Shown piece after piece: positions 36,377 through 49,368 of a DNA stretch of 64,000 nucleotides (its first letter is position 1; the number at the start of each line of letters is the position of its first letter). The stretch spans positions 1,736,001 through 1,800,000 of the forward strand of contig OY987227.1 in NCBI GenBank assembly GCA_963920705.1, given 5' to 3'. The notes beneath the pieces were generated by a model that saw only the letters and a list, made by a program, of their open reading frames with translations, was not told the origin of the DNA and did no database searches. The DNA comes from Odiellus spinosus. Taxonomy: Eukaryota; Arthropoda; Arachnida; Opiliones; Phalangiidae. The position numbers and the translations under genes were made by a program.

Positions 36377-37692
36377 TTGAAGAGTTATTTTCAATTGAAG
36401 AGTTATTTTCAATTGAAGGGTTATTTTCAATTGAAGGGTTATTTTCAATTGAAGGGTTATTTTCAATTGAAGAGTTATTTTCAATTGAAGAGTTATTTTC
36501 AATTGAAGAGTTATTTTCAATTGAAGAGTTATTTTCAATTGAAGAGTTATTTTCAATTGAAGAGTTATTTTCAATTGAAGAGTTATTTTCAATTGAAGAG
36601 TTATTTTCAATTGAAGAGTTATTTTCAATTGAAGAGTTATTTTCAATTGAATAGTTATTTTCAATTGAAGAGTTATTTTCAATTGAAGAGTTATTTTCAA
36701 TTGAAGAGTTATTTTCAATTGAAGAGTTATTTACAATTGAAGAGTTATTTTCAATTGAAGAGTTATTTTCAATTGAAGAGTTATTTTCAATTGAAGAGTT
36801 ATTTTCAATTGAAGAGTTATTTTCAATTGAAGAGTTATTTTCAATTGAAGGGTTATTTTCAATTGAAGGGTTATTTTCAATTGAAGGGTTTTTTTCAATT
36901 GAAGAGTTATTTTCAATTGAAGAGTTATTTTCAATTGAAGAGTTATTTTCAATTGAAGAGTTATTTTCAATTGAAGAGTTATTTTCAATTGAAGAGTTAT
37001 TTTCAATTGAAGAGTTATTTTCAATTGAAGAGTTATTTTCAATTGAAGAGTTATTTTCAATTGAAGAGTTATTTTCAATTGAAGAGTTATTTTCAATTGA
37101 AGAGTTATTTTCAATTGAAGAGTTATTTTCAATTGAAGAGTTATTTTCAATTGAAGAGTTATTTTCAATTGAAGAGTTATTTTCAATTGAAGAGTTATTT
37201 TCAATTGAAGAGTTATTTTCAATTGAAGAGTTATTTTCAATTGAAGAGTTATTTTCAATTGAAGAGTTATTTTCAATTGAAGAGTTATTTTCAATTGAAG
37301 AGTTATTTTCAATTGAAGAGTTATTTTCAATTGAAGAGTTATTTTCAATTGAAGAGTTATTTTCAATTGAAGAGTTATTTTCAATTGAAGAGTTATTTTC
37401 AATTGAAGAGTTATTTTCAATTGAAGAGTTATTTTCAATTGAAGAGTTATTTTCAATTGAAGAGATATTTTCAATTGAAGAGATATTTTCAATTGAAGAG
37501 TTATTTTCAATTGAAGAGGTATTTTCAATTAAAGGGCTATTTTCAATTGAAGAGTTATTTTCAATCGAAGAGTTATTTTCAATCGAAGAGTTATTTTCAA
37601 TCGTAGAGTTATTTTCAATCGAAGAGTTATTTTCAATCGAAGAGTTATTTTCAATCGAAGAGTTATTTTCAATCGAAGAGTTATTTTCAATT
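36377..37692 (+). repeat. Pre-B block, copy 3
   Basis: GAATAG (near 36,650), TTATTTACAATTG (near 36,731) and GGGTTTTTTT (near 36,888) in the same order as at 15.1 and 24.7 kb, preceded by a 16-bp AAAGAGATTTTC unit (near 36,363) as in copy 1. Confidence 0.82.
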
Positions 37693-39346
37693 GAATAATT
37701 TTTTCAATTGAAGATTTATTTTCAATAGAGGGTTATTTTCAATTAAAGGGCTATTTTCAATTGAAGAGTTATTTTCAATTGAAGAGGTATTTTCAATTAA
37801 AGGGCTATTTTCAATTGAAGAGGTATTTTCAATTAAAGGGCTATTTTCAATTGAAGAGTTATTTTCAATTGAAGAGTTATTTTCAATTGAAGAGTTATTT
37901 TCAATTGAAGAGTTATTTTCAATTGAAGAGTTATTTTCAATTGAAGAGTTATTTTCAATTGAAGAGTTATTTTCAATTGAAGAGTTATTTTCAATTGAAG
38001 AGTTATTTTCAATTGAAGAGTTATTTTCAATTGAAGAGTTATTTTCAATTGAAGAGTTATTTTCAATTGAAGAGTTATTTTCAATTGAAGAGTTATTTTC
38101 AATTGAAGAGTTATTTTCAATTCAAGAGTTATTTTCAATTCAAGAGTTATTTTCAATTCAAGAGTTATTTTCAATTGAAGAGTTATTTTCAATTCAAGAG
38201 TTATTTTCAATTGAAGAGTTATTTTCAATTGAAGAGTTATTTTCAATTGAAGAGTTATTTTCAATTGAAGAGTTATTTTCAATTGAAGAGTTATTTTCAA
38301 TTGAAGAGTTATTTTCAATTGAAGAGTTATTTTCAATTGAAGAGTTATTTTCAATTGAAGAGTTATTTTCAATTGAAGAGTTATTTTCAATTGAAGAGTT
38401 ATTTTCAATTGAAGGGTTATTTTCAATTGAAGGGTTATTTTCAATTGAAGGGTTTTTTTCAATTGAAGAGTTATTTTCAATTGAAGAGTTATTTTCAATT
38501 GAAGAGTTATTTTCAATTGAAGAGTTATTTTCAATTGAAGAGTTATTTTCAATTGAAGAGTTATTTTCAATTGAAGAGTTATTTTCAATTGAAGAGTTAT
38601 TTTCAATTGAAGAGTTATTTTCAATTGAAGAGTTATTTTCAATTGAAGAGTTATTTTCAATTGAAGAGTTATTTTCAATTGAAGAGTTATTTTCAATTGA
38701 AGAGTTATTTTCAATTGAAGAGTTATTTTCAATTGAAGAGTTATTTTCAATTGAAGAGTTATTTTCAATTGAAGAGTTATTTTCAATTGAAGAGTTATTT
38801 TCAATTGAAGAGTTATTTTCAATTGAAGAGTTATTTTCAATTGAAGAGTTATTTTCAATTGAAGAGTTATTTTCAATTGAAGAGTTATTTTCAATTGAAG
38901 AGTTATTTTCAATTGAAGAGTTATTTTCAATTGAAGAGTTATTTTCAATTGAAGAGTTATTTTCAATTGAAGAGTTATTTTCAATTGAAGAGTTATTTTC
39001 AATTGAAGAGTTATTTTCAATTGAAGAGTTATTTTCAATTGAAGAGTTATTTTCAATTGAAGAGTTATTTTCAATTGAAGAGATATTTTCAATTGAAGAG
39101 ATATTTTCAATTGAAGAGTTATTTTCAATTGAAGAGATATTTTCAATTGAAGAGTTATTTTCAATTGAAGAGGTATTTTCAATTAAAGGGCTATTTTCAA
39201 TTGAAGAGTTATTTTCAATCGAAGAGTTATTTTCAATCGAAGAGTTATTTTCAATCGTAGAGTTATTTTCAATCGAAGAGTTATTTTCAATCGAAGAGTT
39301 ATTTTCAATCGAAGAGTTATTTTCAATCGAAGAGTTATTTTCAATT
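37693..39346 (+). repeat. Type-B HOR, 1,654 bp
   Basis: Distinctive for four CAATTCAAG units (near 38,122, 38,140, 38,158 and 38,194) and an extra GAGATA/GAGTTA pair in its tail. Length is 92 x 18 minus 2. Confidence 0.87.
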
Positions 39347-40334
39347 GAATAATTTTTTCAATTGAAGATTTATTTTCAATAGAGGGTTATTTTCAATTAA
39401 AGGGCTATTTTCAATTGAAGAGTTATTTTCAATTGAAGAGGTATTTTCAATTAAAGGGCTATTTTCAATTGAAGAGGTATTTTCAATTAAAGGGCTATTT
39501 TCAATTGAAGAGTTATTTTCAATTGAAGAGTTATTTTCAATTGAAGAGTTATTTTCAATTGAAGAGTTATTTTCAATTGAAGAGTTATTTTCAATTGAAG
39601 AGTTATTTTCAATTGAAGAGTTATTTTCAATTGAAGAGTTATTTTCAATTGAAGAGTTATTTTCAATTGAAGAGTTATTTTCAATTGAAGAGTTATTTTC
39701 AATTGAAGAGTTATTTTCAATTGAAGAGTTATTTTCAATTGAAGAGTTATTTTCAATTGAAGAGTTATTTTCAATTGAAGAGTTATTTTCAATTGAAGAG
39801 TTATTTTCAATTGAAGAGTTATTTTCAATTCAAGAGTTATTTTCAATTGAAGAGTTATTTTCAATTGAAGAGTTATTTTCAATTGAAGAGTTATTTTCAA
39901 TTGAAGAGTTATTTTCAATTGAAGAGTTATTTTCAATTGAAGAGTTATTTTCAATTGAAGAGTTATTTTCAATTGAAGAGTTATTTTCAATTGAAGAGTT
40001 ATTTTCAATTGAAGAGTTATTTTCAATTGAAGAGTTATTTTCAATTGAAGAGTTATTTTCAATTGAAGAGTTATTTTCAATTGAAGAGTTATTTTCAATT
40101 GAAGAGTTATTTTCAATTGAAGAGTTATTTTCAATTGAAGAGTTATTTTCAATTGAAGAGTTATTTTCAATTGAAGAGTTATTTTCAATTGAAGAGTTAT
40201 TTTCAATTGAAGAGTTATTTTCAATTGAAGAGTTATTTTCAATTGAATAGTTATTTTCAATCGAAGAGTTATTTTCAATCGAAGAGTTATTTTCAATCGA
40301 AGAGTTATTTTCAATCGAAGAGTTATTTTCAATT
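39347..40334 (+). repeat. Type-B HOR, 988 bp (a)
   Basis: One CAATTCAAG unit near 39,832 and a GAATAG unit near 40,247. It lacks the GAGATA/GAGGTA/TCGTAG tail, going straight to four CAATCG units, so it looks internally deleted. Confidence 0.85.
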
Positions 40335-41322
40335 GAATAATTTTTTCAATTGAAGATTTATTTTCAATAGAGGGTTATTTTCAATTAAAGGGCTATTTTC
40401 AATTGAAGAGTTATTTTCAATTGAAGAGGTATTTTCAATTAAAGGGCTATTTTCAATTGAAGAGGTATTTTCAATTAAAGGGCTATTTTCAATTGAAGAG
40501 TTATTTTCAATTGAAGAGTTATTTTCAATTGAAGAGTTATTTTCAATTGAAGAGTTATTTTCAATTGAAGAGTTATTTTCAATTGAAGGGTTATTTTCAA
40601 TTGAAGGGTTATTTTCAATTGAAGGGTTTTTTTCAATTGAAGAGTTATTTTCAATTGAAGAGTTATTTTCAATTGAAGAGTTATTTTCAATTGAAGAGTT
40701 ATTTTCAATTGAAGAGTTATTTTCAATTGAAGAGTTATTTTCAATTGAAGAGTTATTTTCAATTGAAGAGTTATTTTCAATTGAAGAGTTATTTTCAATT
40801 GAAGAGTTATTTTCAATTGAAGAGTTATTTTCAATTGAAGAGTTATTTTCAATTGAAGAGTTATTTTCAATTGAAGAGTTATTTTCAATTGAAGAGTTAT
40901 TTTCAATTGAAGAGTTATTTTCAATTGAAGAGTTATTTTCAATTGAAGAGTTATTTTCAATTGAAGAGTTATTTTCAATTGAAGAGTTATTTTCAATTGA
41001 AGAGTTATTTTCAATTGAAGAGTTATTTTCAATTGAAGAGTTATTTTCAATTGAAGAGTTATTTTCAATTGAAGAGTTATTTTCAATTGAAGAGATATTT
41101 TCAATTGAAGAGATATTTTCAATTGAAGAGTTATTTTCAATTGAAGAGGTATTTTCAATTAAAGGGCTATTTTCAATTGAAGAGTTATTTTCAATCGAAG
41201 AGTTATTTTCAATCGAAGAGTTATTTTCAATCGTAGAGTTATTTTCAATCGAAGAGTTATTTTCAATCGAAGAGTTATTTTCAATCGAAGAGTTATTTTC
41301 AATCGAAGAGTTATTTTCAATT
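40335..41322 (+). repeat. Type-B HOR, 988 bp (b)
   Basis: The same length as the preceding HOR but different inside: three GAAGGG units with TTTTTTT near 40,625 and the full tail. The equal length is therefore coincidental or reflects exchange in register, not a simple recent duplication. Confidence 0.85.
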
Positions 41323-44300
41323 GAATAATTTTTTCAATTGAAGATTTATTTTCAATAGAGGGTTATTTTCAATTAAAGGGCTATTTTCAATTGAAGAGTT
41401 ATTTTCAATTGAAGAGGTATTTTCAATTAAAGGGCTATTTTCAATTGAAGAGGTATTTTCAATTAAAGGGCTATTTTCAATTGAAGAGTTATTTTCAATT
41501 GAAGAGTTATTTTCAATTGAAGAGTTATTTTCAATTGAAGAGTTATTTTCAATTGAAGAGTTATTTTCAATTGAAGAGTTATTTTCAATTGAAGAGTTAT
41601 TTTCAATTGAAGAGTTATTTTCAATTGAAGAGTTATTTTCAATTGAAGAGTTATTTTCAATTGAAGAGTTATTTTCAATTGAAGAGTTATTTTCAATTGA
41701 AGAGTTATTTTCAATTGAAGAGTTATTTTCAATTGAAGAGTTATTTTCAATTGAAGAGTTATTTTCAATTCAAGAGTTATTTTCAATTCAAGAGTTATTT
41801 TCAATTGAAGAGTTATTTTCAATTGAAGAGTTATTTTCAATTGAAGAGTTATTTTCAATTGAAGAGTTATTTTCAATTGAAGAGTTATTTTCAATTGAAG
41901 AGTTATTTTCAATTGAAGAGTTATTTTCAATTGAAGAGTTATTTTCAATTGAAGAGTTATTTTCAATTGAAGAGTTATTTTCAATTGAAGAGTTATTTTC
42001 AATTGAAGAGTTATTTTCAATTGAAGAGTTATTTTCAATTGAAGAGTTATTTTCAATTGAAGAGTTATTTTAAATTGAAGAGTTATTTTCAATTGAAGAG
42101 TTATTTTCAATTGAAGAGTTATTTTCAATTGAAGAGTTATTTTCAATTGAAGAGTTATTTTCAATTGAAGAGTTATTTTCAATTGAAGAGTTATTTTCAA
42201 TTGAAGAGTTATTTTCAATTGAAGAGTTATTTTCAATTGAATAGTTATTTTCAATTGAAGAGTTATTTTCAATTGAAGAGTTATTTTCAATTGAAGAGTT
42301 ATTTTCAATTGAAGAGTTATTTTCAATTGAAGAGTTATTTTCAATTGTAGAGTTATTTTCAATTGAAGAGTTATTTTCAATTGAAGAGTTATTTTCAATT
42401 GAAGAGATATTTTCAATTGAAGAGGTATTTTCAATTGAAGGGCTATTTTCAATTGAAGAGTTATTTTCAATTGAAGAGTTTTTTTCAATTGAAGAGTTAT
42501 TTTCAATCGTAGAGTTATTTTCAATCGAAGAGTTATTTTCAATTAAAGAGTTATTTTCAATTGAAGAGTTATTTTCAATTGAAGAGTTATTTTCAATTGA
42601 AGAGTTATTTTCAATTGAAGAGTTATTTTCAATTGAAGAGTTATTTTCAATTGAAGAGTTATTTTCAATTGAAGAGTTATTTTCAATTGAAGAGATATTT
42701 TCAATTGAAGAGGTATTTTCAATTAAAGGGCTATTTTCAATTGAAGAGTTATTTTCAATTGAAGAGTTTTTTTCAATTGAAGAGTTATTTTCAATCGTAG
42801 AGTTATTTTCAATCGAAGAGTTATTTTCAATTAAAGAGTTATTTTCAATCGAAGAGTTATTTTCAATTGAAGAGTTATTTTCAATTGAAGAGTTATTTTC
42901 AATTGAAGAGTTATTTTCAATTGAAGAGTTATTTTCCATTGAAGAGTTATTTTCAATTGAAGGGTTATTTTCAATTGAAGGGTGATTTTCAATTGAAGAG
43001 TTATTTTCAATTGAAGGGTTATTTTCAATTGAAGAGTTATTTTCAATTGAAGAGTTATTTTCAATTGAAGAGTTATTTTCAATTGAAAAGTTATTTTCAA
43101 TTGAAGAGTTATTTTCAATTGAAGAGTTATTTTCAATTGAAGAGTTATTTTCAATTGAAGAGTTATTTTCAATTAAAGAGTTATTTTCAATTGAAGAGAT
43201 ATTTTCAATTGAAGAGATATTTTCAATTGAAGAGTTATTTTCAATTGAAGAGGTATTTTCAATTAAAGGGCTATTTTCAATTGAAGAGTTATTTTCAATT
43301 GAAGAGTTATTTTCAATCGAAGAGTTATTTTCAATCGTAGAGTTATTTTCAATCGAAGAGTTATTTTCAATCGAAGAGTTATTTTCAATCGAAGAGTTAT
43401 TTTCAATTGAAGAGTTATTTTCAATTGAATAATTTTTTCAATTGAAGATTTATTTTCAATAGAGGGTTATTTTCAATTAAAGGGCTATTTTCAATTGAAG
43501 AGTTATTTTCAATTGAAGAGGTATTTTCAATTAAAGGGCTATTTTCAATTGAAGAGGTATTTTCAATTAAAGGGCTATTTTCAATTGAAGAGTTATTTTC
43601 AATTGAAGAGTTATTTTCAATTGAAGAGTTATTTTCAATTGAAGAGTTATTTTCAATTGAAGAGTTATTTTCAATTGAAGAGTTATTTTCAATTGAAGAG
43701 TTATTTTCAATTGAAAAGTTATTTTCAATTGAAGAGTTATTTTCAATTGAAGAGTTATTTTCAATTCAAGAGTTATTTTCAATTGAAGAGTTATTTTCAA
43801 TTGAAGAGTTATTTTCAATTGAAGAGTTATTTTCAATTGAAGAGTTATTTTCAATTTAAGAGTTATTTTCAATTTAAGAGTTATTTTCAATTGAAGAGTT
43901 GTTTTCAATTGAAGAGTTATTTTCAATTGAAGAGTTATTTTCAATTGAAGAGTTATTTTCAATTGAAGAGTTATTTTCAATTGAAGAGTTATTTTCAATT
44001 GAAAAGTTATTTTCAATTGAAGAGTTATTTTCAATTCAAGAGTTATTTTCAATTGAAGAGTTATTTTCAATTGAAGAGTTATTTTCAATTGAAGAGTTAT
44101 TTTCAATTGAAGAGTTATTTTCAATTGAAGAGTTATTTTCAATTGAAGAGTTATTTTCAATTGAAGAGTTATTTTCAATTGAAGAGTTATTTTCAATTGA
44201 AGAGTTATTTTCAATTGAAGAGTTATTTTCAATTGAAGAGTTATTTTCAATTGAAGAGTTATTTTCAATTGAAGAGTTATTTTTAATTGAAGAGTTATTT

Positions 44301-45530
44301 TCAATTGAAGAGTTATTTTCAATTGAAGAGTTATTTTCAATCGTAGAGTTATTTTCAATCGAAGAGTTATTTTCAATTAAAGAGTTATTTTCAATTGAAG
44401 AGTTATTTTCAATTGAAGAGTTATTTTCAATTGAAGAGTTATTTTCAATTGAAGAGTTATTTTCAATTGAAGAGTTATTTTCAATTGAAGAGTTATTTTC
44501 AATTGAAGAGTTATTTTCAATTGAAGAGATATTTTCAATTGAAGAGGTATTTTCAATTAAAGGGCTATTTTCAATTGAAGAGTTATTTTCAATTGAAGAG
44601 TTTTTTTCAATTGAAGAGTTATTTTCAATCGTAGAGTTATTTTCAATCGAAGAGTTATTTTCAATTAAAGAGTTATTTTCAATCGAAGAGTTATTTTCAA
44701 TTGAAGAGTTATTTTCAATTGAAGAGTTATTTTCAATTGAAGAGTTATTTTCAATTGAAGAGTTATTTTCAATTGAAGAGTTATTTTCAATTGAAGAGTT
44801 ATTTTCCATTGAAGAGTTATTTTCAATTGAAGGGTTATTTTCAATTGAAGGGTGATTTTCAATTGAAGAGTTATTTTCAATTGAAGGGTTATTTTCAATT
44901 GAAGAGTTATTTTCAATTGAAGAGTTATTTTCAATTGAAGAGTTATTTTCAATTGAAAAGTTTTTTTCAATTGAAGAGTTATTTTCAATTGAAGAGTTAT
45001 TTTCAATTGAAGAGTTATTTTCAATTGAAGAGTTATTTTCAATTAAAGAGTTATTTTCAATTGAAGAGTTATTTTCAATTGAAGAGTTATTTTCAATTGA
45101 AGAGTTATTTTCAATTGAAGAGTTATTTTCAATTGAAGAGTTATTTTCAATTGAAGAGTTATTTTCAATTGAAGAGTTATTTTCAATTGAAGAGTTATTT
45201 TCAATTGAAGAGTTATTTTCAATTGAAGAGTTATTTTCAATTGAAGAGTTATTTTCAATTGAAGAGTTATTTTCAATTGAAGAGTTATTTTCAATCGAAG
45301 AGTTATTTTCAATCGAAGAGTTATTTTCAATCGAAGAGTTATTTTCAATCGAAGAGTTATTTTCAATTAAAGAGTTATTTTCAATTGAAGAGTTATTTTC
45401 CATTGAAGAGTTATTTTCAATTGAAGGGTTATTTTCAATTGAAGGGTTATTTTCAATTGAAGAGTTATTTTCAATTGAAGGGTTATTTTCAATTGAAAAG
45501 TTATTTTCAATTAAAGGGTTATTTTCAATT

Positions 45531-45656
45531 GAAAAGTTATTTTCAATTGAAAAGTTATTTTCAATTGAAAAGTTATTTTCAATTGAAAAGTTATTTTCAA
45601 TTGAAAAGTTATTTTCAATTGAAAAGTTATTTTCAATTGAAAAGTTATTTTCAATA
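45531..45656 (+). repeat. GAAAAG-variant run, 7 units
   Basis: First of the two sub-block closings in macro-block 3. Confidence 0.93.
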
Positions 45657-46772
45657 GAAGATTAATTTTCAACCGAAGATTTATTTTCAATTGAAGAGTT
45701 ATTTTCAATTGAAGAGTTATTTTCAATTGAAGAGTTATTTTCAATTGAAGAGTTATTTTCAATTGAAGAGTTATTTACAATTGAAGAGATATTTTCAATT
45801 GAAGAGTTATTTTCAATCGTAGAGTTATTTTCAATCGAAGAGTTATTTTCAATTAAAGAGTTATTTTCAATCGAAGAGTTATTTTCAATTGAAGAGTTAT
45901 TTTCAATTGAAGAGTTATTTTCAATTGAAGAGTTATTTTCAATTGAAGAGTTATTTTCAATTGAAGAGTTATTTTCAATTGAAGAGTTATTTTCCATTGA
46001 AGAGTTATTTTCAATTGAAGGGTTATTTTCAATTGAAGGGTGATTTTCAATTGAAGAGTTATTTTCAATTGAAGGGTTATTTTCAATTGAAGAGTTATTT
46101 TCAATTGAAGAGTTATTTTCAATTGAAAAGTTATTTTCAATTGAAGAGTTATTTTCAATTGAAGAGTTATTTTCAATTGAAGAGTTATTTTCAATTGAAG
46201 AGTTATTTTCAATTAAAGAGTTATTTTCAATTAAAGAGTTATTTTCAATTGAAGAGTTATTTTCAATTGAAGAGTTATTTTCAATTGAAGAGTTATTTTC
46301 AATTGAAGAGTTATTTTCAATTGAAGAGTTATTTTCAATTGAAGAGTTATTTTCAATTGAAGAGTTATTTTCAATTGAAGAGTTATTTTCAATTGAAGAG
46401 TTATTTTCAATTGAAGAGTTATTTTCAATTGAAGAGTTATTTTCAATTGAAGAGTTATTTTCAATTGAAGAGTTATTTTCAATTGAAGAGTTATTTTCAA
46501 TTGAAGAGTTATTTTCAATTGAAGAGTTATTTTCAATTGAAGAGTTATTTTCAATCGAAGAGTTATTTTCAATCGAAGAGTTATTTTCAATCGAAGAGTT
46601 ATTTTCAATTAAAGAGTTATTTTCAATTGAAGAGTTATTTTCCATTGAAGAGTTATTTTCAATTGAAGGGTTATTTTCAATTGAAGGGTTATTTTCAATT
46701 GAAGAGTTATTTTCAATTGAAGGGTTATTTTCAATTGAAAAGTTATTTTCAATTAAAGGGTTATTTTCAATT

Positions 46773-46916
46773 GAAAAGTTATTTTCAATTGAAAAGTTAT
46801 TTGCAATTGAAAAGTTATTTTCAATTGAAAAGTTATTTTCAATTGAAAAGTTATTTTCAATTGAAAAGTTATTTTCAATTGAAAAGTTATTTTCAATTGA
46901 AAAGTTATTTTCAATA
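46773..46916 (+). repeat. GAAAAG-variant run, 8 units
   Basis: Second closing; one unit has a private TTTGCAATTG in place of TTTTCAATTG (near 46,803). Confidence 0.92.
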
Positions 46917-47780
46917 GAAGATTAATTTTCAACCGAAGATTTATTTTCAATTGAAGAGTTATTTTCAATTGAAGAGTTATTTTCAATTGAAGAGTTATTT
47001 TCAATTGAAGAGTTATTTTCAATTGAAGAGTTATTTACAATTGAAGAGATATTTTCAATTGAAGAGGTATTTTCAATTAAAGGGCTATTTTCAATTGAAG
47101 AGTTATTTTCAATTGAAGAGTTTTTTTCAATTGAAGAGTTATTTTAAATCGTAGAGTTATTTTCAATCGAAGAGTTATTTTCAATTAAAGAGTTATTTTC
47201 AATCGAAGAGTTATTTTCAATTGAAGAGTTATTTTCAATTGAAGAGTTATTTTCAATTGAAGAGTTATTTTCAATTGAAGAGTTATTTTCAATTGAAGAG
47301 TTATTTTCAATTGAAGAGTTATTTTCCATTGAAGAGTTATTTTCAATTGAAGGGTTATTTTCAATTGAAGGGTGATTTTCAATTGAAGAGTTATTTTCAA
47401 TTGAAGGGTTATTTTCAATTGAAGAGTTATTTTCAATTGAAGAGTTATTTTCAATTGAAGAGTTATTTTCAATTGAAAAGTTATTTTCAATTGAAGAGTT
47501 ATTTTCAATTGAAGAGTTATTTTCAATTGAAGAGTTATTTTCAATTGAAGTGTTATTTTCAATTGAAGAGTTATTTTCAATTAAAGAGTTATTTTCAATT
47601 GAAGAGTTATTTTCAATTGAAGAGTTATTTTCAATTGAAGAGTTATTTTCAATTGAAGAGTTATTTTCAATTGAAGAGTTATTTTCAATTGAAGAGTTAT
47701 TTTCAATTGAAGAGTTATTTTCCATTGAAGAGTTATTTTCAATTGAAGGGTTATTTTCAATTGAAGAGTTATTTTCAATT

Positions 47781-47888
47781 GAAAAGTTATTTTCAATTGA
47801 AAAGTTATTTTCAATTGAAAAGTTATTTTCAATTGAAAAGTTATTTTCAATTGAAAAGTTATTTTCAATTGAAAAGTTATTTTCAATA
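47781..47888 (+). repeat. GAAAAG-variant run, 6 units
   Basis: Followed by AATAATAGATTAA; counterpart of the runs at 23,057 and 32,533. Confidence 0.93.
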
Positions 47889-49331
47889 ATAGATTAATTT
47901 TCAACCGAAGATTTATTTTCAATTGAAGAGTTATTTTCAATTGAAGAGTTATTTTCAATTGAAGAGTTATTTTCAATTGAAGAGTTATTTTCAATTGAAG
48001 AGTTATTTTCAATTGAAGAGTTATTTTCAATTGAAGAGTTATTTTCAATTGAAGAGTTATTTTCAATTGAAGAGTTATTTTCAATTGAAGAGTTATTTTC
48101 AATTGAAGAGATATTTTCAATTGAAGAGGTATTTTCAATTAAAGGACTATTTTCAATCGAAGAGTTATTTTCAATCGAAGAGTTATTTTCAATCGAAGAG
48201 TTATTTTCAATCGAAGAGTTATTTTCAATCGTAGAGTTATTTTCAATCGAAGAGTTATTTTCAATTGAAGAGTTATTTTCAATTGAAGAGTTATTTTCAA
48301 TTGAAGGGTTATTTTCAATTGAAGGGTTATTTTCAATTGAAGGGTTATTTTCAATTGAAGAGTTATTTTCAATTGAAGAGTTATTTTCAATTGAAGAGTT
48401 ATTTTCAATTGAAGAGTTATTTTCAATTGAATAGTTATTTTCAATTGAAGAGTTATTTTCAATTGAATAGTTATTTTCAATTGAAGAGTTATTTTCAATT
48501 GAAGAGTTATTTTCAATTGAAGAGTTATTTTCAATTGAAGAGTTATTTTCAATTGAAGAGTTATTTTCAATTGAAGAGTTATTTTCAATTGAAGAGATAT
48601 TTTCAATTGAAGAGGTATTTTCAATTAAAGGGCTATTTTCAATTGAAGAGTTATTTTCAATTGAAGAGTTTTTTTCAATTGAAGAGTTATTTTCAATCGT
48701 AGAGTTATTTTCAATCGAAGAGTTATTTTCAATTAAAGAGTTATTTTCAATTGAAGAGTTATTTTCAATTGAAGAGTTATTTTCAATTGAAGAGTTATTT
48801 TCAATTGAAGTGTTATTTTCAATTGAAGAGTTATTTTCAATTGAAGAGTTATTTTCAATTGAAGAGTTATTTTCAATTGAAGAGATATTTTCAATTGAAG
48901 AGGTATTTTCAATTAAAGGGCTATTTTCAATTGAAGAGTTATTTTCAATCGAAGAGCTATTTTCAATCGAAGAGTTATTTTCAATCGAAGAGTTATTTTC
49001 AATCGTAGAGTTATTTTCAATCGAAGAGTTATTTTCAATCGAAGAGTTATTTTCAATCGAAGAGTTATTTTCAATCGAAGAGTTATTTTCAATTGAAGAG
49101 TTATTTTCAATTGAAGAGTTATTTTCAATTGAAGAGTTATTTTCAATTGAAGAGTTATTTTCAATTGAAGAGTTATTTTCAATTGAAGGGTTATTTTCAA
49201 TTGAAGAGTTATTTTCAATTGAAGAGTTATTTTCAATAGAAGAGTTATTTTCAATTGAAGAGTTATTTTCAATTGAAGAGTTATTTTCAATTGAAGAGTT
49301 ATTTTCAATTGAAGGGTTATTTCAATTGAAA

Positions 49332-49368
49332 ACTAATTTTCAATGGAAAATTTTTTCCAATGGAAGTG
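49332..49368 (+). repeat. 37-bp diverged marker element, copy 5
   Basis: Differs from copies 3 and 4 by one base: GGAAAATTTTTTCC at the centre, turning the inverted repeat into a continuous 14-bp palindrome. Shared only with copy 6. Confidence 0.9.

Larger units (their letters stand above)
41323..49368 (+). repeat. Macro-block copy 3 (about 8.0 kb)
   Basis: Same landmark series as copies 1 and 2 (offset from copy 2 about +14,024 at the opening, +14,060 at 43,495). It is longer because a 1.2-1.3 kb sub-block ending in GATTAA/ACCGAAG occurs twice (closings near 45,657 and 46,917). Without that extra sub-block it is about 6.75 kb. Confidence 0.87.

Noticed and set aside
40335..41322. Two consecutive 988-bp HORs (39,347 and 40,335) as a recent tandem duplication
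   Set aside because: Internal landmarks differ (CAATTCAAG and GAATAG in one, GAAGGG/TTTTTTT and full tail in the other), so the equal length is not evidence of a direct copy.
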